Below, piece after piece: positions 11,627-19,273 of a DNA stretch of 64,000 nucleotides. Below the pieces are notes generated by a model. The model saw only the letters and a list, made by a program, of their open reading frames with translations. It had not been told where the DNA came from and ran no database searches. The translations under genes and the position numbers were made by a program. The stretch lies in NCBI GenBank assembly GCA_036924085.1, contig JAVGWX010000013.1, positions 42,415,893 to 42,479,892 of the forward strand, in the 5' to 3' direction. Origin of the DNA: Ariolimax columbianus. Its lineage: Eukaryota; Mollusca; Gastropoda; Stylommatophora; Arionidae. Position 1 is the stretch's first letter; the number at the start of each line of letters is the position of its first letter.

Positions 11627-11679
11627 GTCTAAAAATAGGATTTGGTCACACAAAGTCCACGGTAGACACAGAGCTTTAA
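8512..11679 (+). CDS. I-LINE RT-RNase H polyprotein (copy 1)
   Basis: Longest frame in the window (1055 codons). It begins with the last endonuclease motif GSDHRPI (residues 7-13). A linker follows, then the RT: KSPGKDGITNEML near 250, QAGFRQHRSTEDQ, VDLEKAFDKVW, GVPQGGVLSP, and FADDLAMW with its catalytic Asp pair at about 471-472. RNase H begins at WTHAYTDGS (first Asp about 768) and continues with RAEAEAL, LLTDALAVV and WVPSHCNIQGNEEAD, so the D-E-D-D set and the His are present. A CCHC-like motif (ECPCGTG..TEHLL..C) follows near 970. Near 11570 a frameshift replaces the normal end, and translation runs through the GAA tail into host sequence. It lacks an intact endonuclease, and a true start codon is uncertain. 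Confidence 0.85.
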   Translation: MLNQLAGSDHRPIRLTIDMEVGPQETKPLPRWNYKRADWDRFAILTDGLCETINTRNTKMKPMVESLSKAIMQAATETIPRGARKNYKPYWNDELQKVEDAVTNARNMAEREKSMEANIALKAAAAKYKHTLKQTARESWKNKTESLNLDKEGNKLWKLVRAMNDETPSNKQITIKQGENLITGKKAANAFVDHYARANHIEVPADKHTDISEELKGHENINTAPEEHMMAKLTMREMEEATRTLKKRKSPGKDGITNEMLMGLGQTAKKKLLSVLNQSWKRGIVPQAWTDAILVPVPKTGKDKTDPNGYRPISLLSCVGKLMERMINTRLMWHLEEKRILIPQQAGFRQHRSTEDQVILIAQEIEDAYQAQKHTVAVWVDLEKAFDKVWKDGLRVKLRRSDVCGKMYKWINHYLKQRTARVHVQGQMSKKVTLEQGVPQGGVLSPTLFLVYINDITENIPRRVHSSMFADDLAMWTSEKNLTIARNRMQTALTSLEEWANSWLVKINEEKTTCTIFSLSLKPQSTKLSLNGKILQPNEDPTYLGVTFDRRMTWKSQIERNRMKARERMAIMRKLAGTSWGADEGILKKLYTGRVRPVLEYGIAAWTTAAKANFDKVNKLQNQAMRIITGGMKSTPIVELEKITKLQSMTDRRDCRAQLQSDKLRRLTDHPMYQRLNNLGTGKLKRRNFAEIAKAKMHEDPINALTTPKPITTVRKPTWRQDIFPEVVENIPGIANKNCQTEKERRDTTLSFITKSYPSMAWTHAYTDGSVTNTTQNGGAGAFLNLPNGRKITLSFATGKYTSNYRAEAEALRAAVEEMVTHSENESHIVLLTDALAVVTALKSQKNTELNDLRAALCKLCQQAAPKRVVVQWVPSHCNIQGNEEADRLAKEGARLPQTDTSMTYEESKRLIKARYLTKWETEHTGYTKNDAYYQLNRREQVVIFRLRTGHNRLRYHLFNKLKIGCTDECPCGTGKMITEHLLQNCPTYEDQREQMWSFPVELQDKLYGSGESLRMTAAFFRKNNGYCLTVYAEEEEEGLKIGFGHTKSTVDTEL
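11627..11638. repeat. I-LINE copy 1, right target-site duplication
   Basis: Exact copy of 7941-7952 directly after the element's GAA tail. Confidence 0.85.
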
Positions 11680-11745
11680 AAGCCGTTGCTCATTTTCATA
11701 ACTTTTGCGTGCTCCAAAGTTACCAAAACAAGACGAAGTACGAAT
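11639..11745 (-). mobile_element. LINE-X endonuclease remnant right of the I-LINE
   Basis: The minus-strand translation reads NFGARKSYENEQRLLKLC then GLCVTKSYF up to the I-LINE junction. Skipping the I-LINE and one copy of the 12-bp target duplication, the same frame continues as TNTNKRYYGCNHDPRPG at 7952 downward. That is the conserved order of the APE endonuclease in RTE-like LINEs. It shows that 7953-11626 interrupts LINE-X. The 5' part of LINE-X beyond about 11745 is lost or hidden by RTE-C. Confidence 0.6.
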
Positions 11746-14370
11746 CGTGATAAGCCCCCAGTATAGCAGTGAAGTAGAACATGATGTTCCTGACCTGGTA
11801 TGCTTCTAATGACTGATATCTTGATTTTAATGACGTAGCTGCGGGTCCCAACTTCGTCTCCAGCTGACCCTGTCTTGGGCCACGGAAGTCCAATGCGTGG
11901 TAAGTGCTCCTCTATATGCATCTCGGATGTAGCAGCGTAAAGCAAGGGACTCTGAGCAACGCATTGGAAATCTTCCCCGTGGTCTCTTCTTACCCCTGGG
12001 GTACCAGACTGCTGCCGTTGTGCTCCATTGACCTTCATTTCGTCGCAATATGTGACCTCCCTACCTACGTTTTGTCTTTTTTGCATGGATCATCGCATCC
12101 TTCACCAGGAACAATCGCCTTATGTCAGAATTGTGGAGATCTTACATACGTTGGTTCCGGGGCGTGATTCCGACGTGTGTCCTCGTCTCGGCACCGTAAC
12201 ACATCGCAGTGCGTACAGTGGAATTGAAGAGAGATGTTTGTAGGTCTTGGTCATGACAGCCGCCTAGGACCATGTTAATAGATAAGAAGGCTACCGAATC
12301 CGCGAGACAACGTCTTGTCAGTTAAGGTTCTATGTTATTCTCCATATTGAAAAGACTTCCAACATAAATGTCCTCGTTGACATCCTCTAATCGTACTTCG
12401 CCAAGGAAGACTGGATCACAAGTGGTAAAGCGATTGCGCAACACTTTGGTCTTCGATATATTCATCTCCAGACTTGCTTTCATGTCCTCTCCATCGAGTA
12501 GCTGCATCATTTGGTTGGCTTCTGCTGCGGGCTTTGTAATGAGCACTATGTCATCGGCAAATCGAAGATGATTGAGGCGTCTACTGCAAATAAGGATACC
12601 AAAGGTCTCCCAGTTGCATCGACTAATGACTGATTCCAAACATGCAAAGAGGTTCGGTGAGATAGGATCGCCCTGGTGTACTATTTTTGAAATGGTACCA
12701 CAATTGGACGTTGGAAGGGACGAAATGTGGCAGTGCAGTTCGTAGAACTGTTGGCCAAAACTCTAATGTAACGAGGATCTACACCTTGTTCCAACAGTGA
12801 ACGCCAGACTAAGTGTGGTTCTACAGAGTCGAAAGCATTTTTATAGTCAATGAAGGTGAATATCAAAGACGTCTGGAACTCTCAGGCTGCCTCAATACGG
12901 CGGCAACAGGTTGAAATGTGGTCCATTGTGATGTACGAACGCCGAAAGCGTGTCTGTTCCACTGGTTGCGATTCTTCGAGAGTGGTGCGGACTCTAGCAA
13001 AGATGCATTTTGTAAACAGCTTGTAAGGGACCGAAAAGAGAGTAATTGGGCGATAGTTTACTAGATCCTCTTTGTCTCCTTTCTTGCGCAATAGTGTTAT
13101 CCTCGAGTTGTGCCAGGCAGCAGGTGTTCCTCCCGAATGAAGATAGCGTGTCAAATGTTGCGCTAGTTCTTGGTAAAGGGGTAGACCGCAATCCCGGATG
13201 ACCTTCGCAGTGATGCCATCTTCACCTGGGAATTTTCTAGGTAGCATTGACTCGACAGCACGGCGAATTTCTAAGGGTAAGAAGTCTGGAAGAGGGGGTA
13301 AAGTGGAATGGGAAGGCAATTGAAGGGGTTTCTGATGATCTGAACAGTTTTTGTGCAGTATGCTTTCATTATTAACTCCATGCCCAGCAGTGATGTTCTG
13401 CGAGATCCATTGGAAGCTGTCAGACAAGGAATGATTTGGCGGTGTTCAGGAAGGCTATGAGTAGCTAAATTAATGCTGCGCCGATATTCAGCAGCTTTGA
13501 GTAGACATTCACGGGCAAAGTTTCCATGATATTCTTTGAGCTTTTGCTTAAGGCTTGTGTGGTTGTTTTGAGAGAGAGCCATCTTACGCCGCTCCTCTAC
13601 CAAAGCTCGAGTGGTAGGTGAAATACGATATGTGGTGTGAGTCGATGCTGAAAGACTGGCTGCCTTTGAAATCGATATGATTGTTGCAATCAGATTTACA
13701 TAGTCAGCATCGATGTCGGTGTCGATAGAAGCTCCTAGATGCACGCTAGCTGCGAGGGTGGAACAAATCGAGAGATCGATGAGCGTCTCTGGACCACGGT
13801 CTGATCGCTGCTGATGAAACCATACATTTTAGAGCAAAGTGGAAACGAGCACAGAAGAGGCGATGGTCGCTTCTAGTGCAGAAGGAACCAATCACTGAGA
13901 CATCAGTTGCCGAACTACGATTGGACAAGACATGGTCAATATCATGGCGATGAAATCCACTGGATCCTATATGTGTACTTCTTGTGGATGGACTTCTGGA
14001 AAAAGCTGTTACAGGGAAACAGTCAATTTGATTCACAAAAGGTGGTCAGTCTGTGACTTGCGTCGTTCCTTGATTCTCCAGAGTGTGGCCCCAAATATGT
14101 TTCACCATGTTGGCGAGGCCCTTTTCTGGCATTAAAGTCGCCAGTAATGATTTTGTAATAACTAATAACTGTGGCGTCGCCGGAGGACTTCATGAAGGTT
14201 GTCATATAAATCGGCATCCTCTTGTTTGTCTTTGTCTGCTGTTGGTGCATACACTTGAATCGTTGTCGAAGTTGTACGTAGCCAGTTATGATATGTACTA
14301 TTACCTGAAGAGGGCTGGCCCCAAACGGAACCTATCTCTTGTCGCAATGAGGCTCACATTTACGTGAATT
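11746..14370 (-). mobile_element. RTE-C, degenerate RTE LINE (left)
   Basis: Near-complete but dead RTE element on the minus strand. In order downward: endonuclease pieces VYAPTADKDKQ (about 14240), ITGDFNARKG (about 14140) and IDHVLSNRS / SDHRLFCARF (about 13860-13960). RT follows with KFPGEDGITAKVI (about 13220), LLRKKGDKEDLVNYRPITL (about 13060-13110), FTFIDYKNAFDSVE (about 12830-12865), FADDIVLI (about 12545-12570) and NISKTKVL. The carboxyl part KKRPRGRFPMRC lies near 11970, and the last coding motif near 11835. Frameshifts separate every block. RTE clade is assigned from the FIDYKNAFDSVE style and the gene order. Confidence 0.8.
12882..13427 (-). pseudogene. RTE-C RT fingers ORF (left)
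   Basis: A 181-codon minus-strand frame holding the first RT motifs, from LPLEIRRAVESML through FPGEDGITAKVI, GTPAAWHNSRITLL and NYRPITLFSVPYKLF. It ends in a stop just before the palm motif, which continues at 12681-12866 (FTFIDYKNAFDSVE) and 12322-12639 (FADDIVLI). The catalytic domain is therefore split over three frames. Confidence 0.75.
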
Positions 14371-14534
14371 TTACATGAAACCTTCAACGCAAACAAAGAA
14401 AGCGACCATTGACTAATACATATTCTTATAAAAAGTATATTGGCGTCAGGCCTGGAACACAAGGTAGAATCATATGCACTAACAATGATGACAAGTCCGA
14501 CAGTAGTATGGATACAGAGACAGACAGACACACA

Positions 14535-14787
14535 GGGGACGGCGTGGGCTGGTGGTTAAGTGATACGGCTCATAACCTGAAGGTGCTGGGTTCGATCCCT
14601 ACCACAGCCCCGGCCGTTACCCCGGGGAAACAAACCCTTAGACAATGCAGGAGGAAGAAGACCCTTACATAAAATGAATGCTGAAGTCGGATGCACTGGG
14701 CCGACAGGCGCAAAATAAAAACCACAGTGCAACGCACAACGCCTTGGGGAATAGAAAAATAAGGCGAGCGCAAAAAAAACCCGAAAA
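14535..14787 (+). mobile_element. SINE-A, tRNA-derived SINE (left)
   Basis: About 253 bp beginning GGGGACGGCG. A pol III A box (TGGTGGTTAAGTGA, 14550-14563) and B box (GGTTCGATCCC, 14589-14599) are spaced as in a tRNA. The anticodon region GGCTCATAACCTGAAGG resembles elongator tRNA-Met (CAT). The body holds the module GTCGGATGCACTGGGCCG (from 14686), which is shared with the LINE-X tail, and the element ends in an A-rich run. Other copies are at 25741-25995 (minus) and 58567-58819. Non-coding; it would rely on a LINE for movement. Confidence 0.85.
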
Positions 14788-14859
14788 ATCAGACAGAGTG
14801 GGTGCAACACTGTGCATGGATTACATAGAAAATCAGAGAAACAAAATAGTTCGAACACA

Positions 14860-15035
14860 GGACAAGAATGAAACCAAAGTTACCAGCTGCTCGTATCTAC
14901 AATACCAGACACCAGGGTTGCAGAGCAGGAGGGAGACCACGAAAAACATGGATGGATGGTGTAAGTGAGACGCTGAAGAAACACGGAACGACAACAACAT
15001 CGACGACAAAGCTGGCACGCGACAGATAACTACAC
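14860..15035 (+). mobile_element. LINE carboxyl-terminal fragment (left)
   Basis: The plus strand reads AARIYNTRHQGCRAGGRPRK, TWMDGVSETLKKHGTT and KLARDR. This matches the basic GRPRKTW end and the terminal ...LARDR motif of RTE/CR1-like LINEs. It is a short 3' remnant with no RT left, and the family is unassigned. Confidence 0.5.
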
Positions 15036-15166
15036 CTCCCCACAACGTCTAAAAATACAAGTGGATAAAAGATAGTGATGCTCTGTTTATATTTAAAACT
15101 TGAAGATATTACAGGAGATGTATATGGAAGAATTTCCAATTTGCCAGGAAAATTCCGCTAAATCTG

Positions 15167-15305
15167 GGTTACACTCTAAGTGGCTACCCCTCAAAAAAAC
15201 ACATGTCCTTCGGTTACCCTCTAAGTGGCTCCCCCTTCAAATAAACACATGTCCTTCGGTTACCCTCTAAGTGGCTACCCTTTCAAATAAACACATGTCC
15301 TTCGA
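15167..15305. repeat. 46-bp minisatellite, about 3 units (left)
   Basis: Tandem units beginning GGTTACCCTCTAAGTGGCTA and ending CACATGTCCTTC, about 46 bp each. The first unit is degenerate. The right duplicate has two more units. Confidence 0.85.
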
Positions 15306-15976
15306 AACTGGCATTGCGATTGGTTAAGTGCATGTTTCCTTACAAGAGGTCAGGACAGAGGATCAAATAGTACCTGGTCTGTGTTTCAATAACTGGGGCA
15401 AAATAACATGAAGATAAAAAGATGTATAAGACTTCATATCGTCATTACACTTAAAGTACGGCTCGCCATACGGATCATCAATTTCAGTTTTTATCCTGGT
15501 GTTTCATTTTCCTAGAACAGGGGAAAGATCGATTGATTTATAGTTTTTTCCACTCTAAGTAAATCAAATGCTCATCATTAAAGCTGGGATAGTAACAACA
15601 ACTCGTTTTCCGAATAGTGCAGTGACAGTTTTAAAAAAATATGATCTAATCATGATAAGATTGCTAGCCTAGGAGACAACTTTCTTTAATTGCATTTGAC
15701 GACATGTTTAGTTGGTCCAATCAAATAAAGGCCAGAGATTTTAGTTCCATGTACGGCACATTTATCCAACCAATTCACGTCCAATTATTTTATATTGAAC
15801 CATTCGTTTCAGATCTATCCATCTCTTCCTTGTTTCCTGTGTTGGTCTCTAACTTTAACTCTAATCTCCCGTTGCATTTTGGTCTGTTTCTGTTTCTCGG
15901 CCTTAGGGGATACAGAACAGTTTCTTGGAAGGTTATATAGGTGTTATTCGTTTTAACCTTGGTACGACTATCGTAG
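15306..15976. other. Spacer, no gene seen
   Basis: AT-rich sequence with no recognisable coding or repeat family. The right duplicate has a small GATT-repeat expansion near 59657-59680. Confidence 0.6.
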
Positions 15977-16052
15977 AGCGTCTGATTAGTGTAGTAATAG
16001 AGCACTCGCCTTTCAAGGGAAGGGTAGAGGTTCATATCCCGCTACCGGCTCC
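15977..16052 (+). mobile_element. tRNA-like sequence, possible SINE head (left)
   Basis: GATTAGTGTAGTAATAGAGC is A-box-like. It is followed by CTCGCCTTTCAAGGG, an anticodon-loop-like stretch with TTC where the anticodon would be (tRNA-Glu-like), and GGTTCATATCC, a decayed B box. Stems are imperfect and there is no clear SINE body, so a tRNA pseudogene or SINE head is only a suggestion. Confidence 0.4.
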
Positions 16053-16234
16053 CGTCAGCTGTATAGGCGGTACGTTTTCAAATGTGTATTCGTCCTGCGG
16101 TTAAGGAAAGAAAGGCATCGAGAAAGGGAACTGTCCACTATACCTCACACAAGTTGGGACTTAACACAATGAAGTCTGATAACACTTCATCTTCGACGGC
16201 AGTTTCTACTATGGGACTTGTAAGATGATTATCA

Positions 16235-16678
16235 TCAGGTGCCTTGCCGGTTGACGTTGGCGATCATGGACCTCCATCCACTACTATCACGTGTGTCGTT
16301 TACCAACTCTGTTGTTGATTGTCGCCCCTGCCATTCTCTCAGGTTGTCCAACATCTTTTTTCTCTGCCTTCCTCTGTCTCTCTTCTCTGCCATCTTTCCC
16401 GTTGTCACAGCGTTCTCCAAGCCGCCTCTTCTCATAATATGCCCGAAAAAGAATGACTGCCTTGTTCTGCTCTTTGCAATTTGTTGTATGTGTATTTGTG
16501 GCTCTTCTTTAAATGTATCATTCGTCTTCTCTGCAATCTCTGGTATGTGCATCATCCCTCTGTAAAACCACATCTCCACTGATTCCGTTGTAAGATCAAT
16601 ATGTTGATAAGAGTGATCAGAGATCATAAGACACCCTGATCCACCGCGACCTCGCTTCCTTGGAAACCTTTTAGACAC
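16235..16678 (-). pseudogene. LINE RT carboxyl end (left)
   Basis: A 147-codon minus-strand frame ending in SSGWRSMIANVNRQGT. It carries TTESVEMWFYRGMM, FFFGHIMRRGGLENAVTTGK and KRDRGRQRKKMLDNL, the standard end of a LINE polyprotein found in many invertebrates. The start is not real: the RT palm upstream (beyond 16680) is gone. It is one of the longer uninterrupted LINE ends here. Clade not assigned. Confidence 0.75.
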
Positions 16679-17171
16679 TCCATCTAGCAGCTAAGGAAAC
16701 TGCTGAACACAAAATGGCAAGACAGGATTACATATGCAGAAGTTTTTTTGTCCACATGTCAGATGAGCAGCTCCCAAAGAAAATATGATATGGTAAGCTT
16801 GAGTCAGGCAAGCGAGCTCGTGGTGGCAAATTAAAACGTTACAAAGAAACTCTGGAAGCTTCACTGAAAAACTGCGGCCTTGACTCTGATGGTTGAGGGA
16901 ACACTGCTGCTGATCGCTCTGCCTGTCGAAGGAAAATCTCTTCTGTCGCGATTTATATGGAGCAGACAAGAATCAGGGAAGCTGTACGGAAACAAGCGAC
17001 ATGAAAGTAAAGAGAAATGTGTTTTTCTGCTCTCGGAGCCACATACGCTTTCGGGCTCGGGTTTGGTCAGCGATCTACGAATCCACTCCAGGATTGACAG
17101 ATGACAATGCGGTTCTCTTCTGAAACGATGTACAAACAACAACGCAGTGTGTTATTTCGCGCTAACGTTTA

Positions 17172-17796
17172 TTGAGAGAAAACAATATTAGAAAGATAGA
17201 TAAAGAAAGGAACCTAGGGGTTAAAATAGATCATATAGGTAAGGTGATGGAGCAAGTTCAGGTAGCAGTAAAAATGGCAAATGCAACGTTAGGTATGATA
17301 AAAAGAAATATTAAACATAGAAACAAGGAAGTGATAGTCAAACTGTATAAAGCATTAGTTAGACCTAGATTGGAGTACTGTGTACAGGTGTGGATGCCTT
17401 ATCGTAGAGGGGATATAAACATGCTGGAAAGGATACAAAAAAGAGCGACAAAGCTGAAAGTGAGATTTCAGAATTACAGTTATGAGGAAAGACTAAGAAA
17501 AACCGGCCATCAGTATCTAGAAGAGAGAAGAATTCGAGGTGACAATACAGGTTTATAAGAAGATCAGAGTAATGGATAAATTAGACTATAACAAGTTTTT
17601 TTCAAAATACAGCCACCCCCAAGAGCAAGAAGGCATAGCTACAAATTAACTAAAGAGAGGTCCAGATTAGATATTAGGAAATATTTTTTTAGTCAGAGAG
17701 TGGTGAATGCTTGGAATGCATTGCCACGGGAGGAGGTAGTGGAGGCAGGGACAATTAATGGATTTAAGAATAAATTGGATGCGCATAGCTTTTAGA
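17172..17796 (+). mobile_element. CR1/L2-like LINE 3' fragment (left)
   Basis: The frame 17172-17558 encodes RNLGVKIDHIGKVMEQ, MIKRNIKHRNKEVIVKLYKA, LVRPRLEYCVQVW and ERIQKRATKL, the thumb of CR1/L2-type LINEs. After a stop, further frames give a decayed QRVVNAWNALP-like segment (about 17695-17730) and FKNKLDAHSF (about 17765-17795), the usual end of these proteins. A related minus-strand piece lies at 25220-25480. Palm and endonuclease are absent. Confidence 0.75.
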
Positions 17797-17819
17797 GCAA
17801 AGTAATTTAAATGAAACTA

Positions 17820-18467
17820 GTTATTGACAAACTCTGCAGGGTCTTCTTTCTTCTTCGTAGCGTTCAGGATCTTTTGGTCATGCTATATCTGCAGGCCAGT
17901 CGCCATGATGAAGTCTGTAGTCTTCACCAGGTCGGAGCGGCTGCCCCACAGCTTTTGTCACAGCTCTGCATCCTCTGGCCAGATCCGGCATCTCGATTCC
18001 CTATAGATTGGGCATTCCTGTAGAATATGCTCAGGGTTCTGGCCTCTTATTCCACATGGGCACTCATCGGTGTGTGAAATCTTCAGTCGGTACACATGTT
18101 CTAGTAGTCTGCAGTGTCTAGTTCTCAGGCGAAATAAGGTAGTTTGTTGATTTCTTTTGAGTTGGTGAATTGGGTCTGGTGTACTGTCTATGTTCCTGTC
18201 TTCTCTCCATTGGTGTGTATACTGATTTCTGAGGATGTTCTTGATTTCTCTGTATTGTACTCGATGACTAAATTGTGCCATTTTGCTGCCATCTTTTGCC
18301 AGAGTGTCAGCTCTCTCGTTTCCCGTCATTTCGCATTTGGAGGGTAGCCACTGGAGGGCTATTGTTGAGTATCCCTGGCGTTTTCCCAGTTCTGATCTGA
18401 TCTCTGATAACAGTGGTTCGTTGTTTGTTTTTGGTATTATCTCTAATAGTAGCAGGGTCTTATAAAC
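17820..18467 (-). mobile_element. RNase H LINE fragment (left)
   Basis: The minus strand is open from 18467 to 17958 and covers the end of RNase H (LQWLPSKCEMTGNERADTLAK), LKRNQQTTLFRLRTRHC and a CCHC-like motif (DECPCGIRG..PEHILQECP). About 130 bp of 3' UTR with a GAAGAA-rich end follows. The usual catalytic SHC is SKC here. The family is distinct from the I-LINE at 7953-11626; a second piece lies at 23108-23455. Confidence 0.8.
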
Positions 18468-18690
18468 AAGTATAAAGACGTTAGGTTAAGTTTCGTTTCA
18501 CCGGCTTACAGTGTCGTTCGTATGACAATGTGTGATCCATTGTATTTCCCAGGTACGTATGTGTATCGTTATGTTCAAGTTCTTGCCCCTGCCAACTAAT
18601 CTTTCAAACTCAGAGGGTTATTCTAACATGCTACTGTGGCTTGTGAAGCTAGGTTGTCTATTCATTCATTGCTATAAACTATACAGGTAA

Positions 18691-19273
18691 GAGGGATCGC
18701 ATCCAGAGGTAATTACAAGAATAGCACAAACAACAGCGACGCTCACTCGGCTGAAACCTATATGGCAAGACAAGCGGCTTGCCATCGGCATAAAAGTTAG
18801 ACTAATGCGCTCTCTGGTGATCTCAATATTTATGTATGCCTGCGAGACGTCGACCACTACAGCAGATATCCAGGGCAGAGTACATGGAATGGAAATGAGG
18901 TGCTATAGAAAACACCTAAATGTTACATATAAAGATCGTGTCACGAACGTAGAAATACGACAGAGAGTTGAAAACGCTTTTAGTCTTTTTGAAGATCTGT
19001 TCACAACAATCAAAAGACGAAAGATGGCCTGGTGCGGGCACGTCGCGAGGTCCAACGGAATTACCAACTCGATACTCTTTGGTTCCGTGCCGGGAATGAG
19101 AGGGCGAGAACGTCCAAGGAAGAGGTGGGTGGACAACATCACTGAGTGGTCAAGCCTTCGTCCCGGTGAGATACGACAGGCAGCGGCTGACAGAGAAAGA
19201 TGGCGTGGGATTTTGGGAGTGTCTTCAAGTGTGCTCCAACGACCTGATGGGTTACAGGATGAACTGAACTGAT
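18691..19273 (+). mobile_element. RTE-A 3' fragment (left)
   Basis: The frame is open from 18691 (EGSHPEVITRIAQ) to a stop at 19272, about 193 codons, with YACETSTTTADI, NVTYKDRVTNVEI, AWCGHVARS and RPRKRWVDN. It lacks the palm. It ends in DELN followed by the TGAAC terminal repeat, like 705-2745, but is diverged from that copy, so it is an independent insertion. Confidence 0.8.

Noticed and set aside
14535..14610. Functional tRNA-Met gene
   Set aside because: It is the head of a repeated SINE with a long non-tRNA body, and the acceptor stem is not a clean pair.
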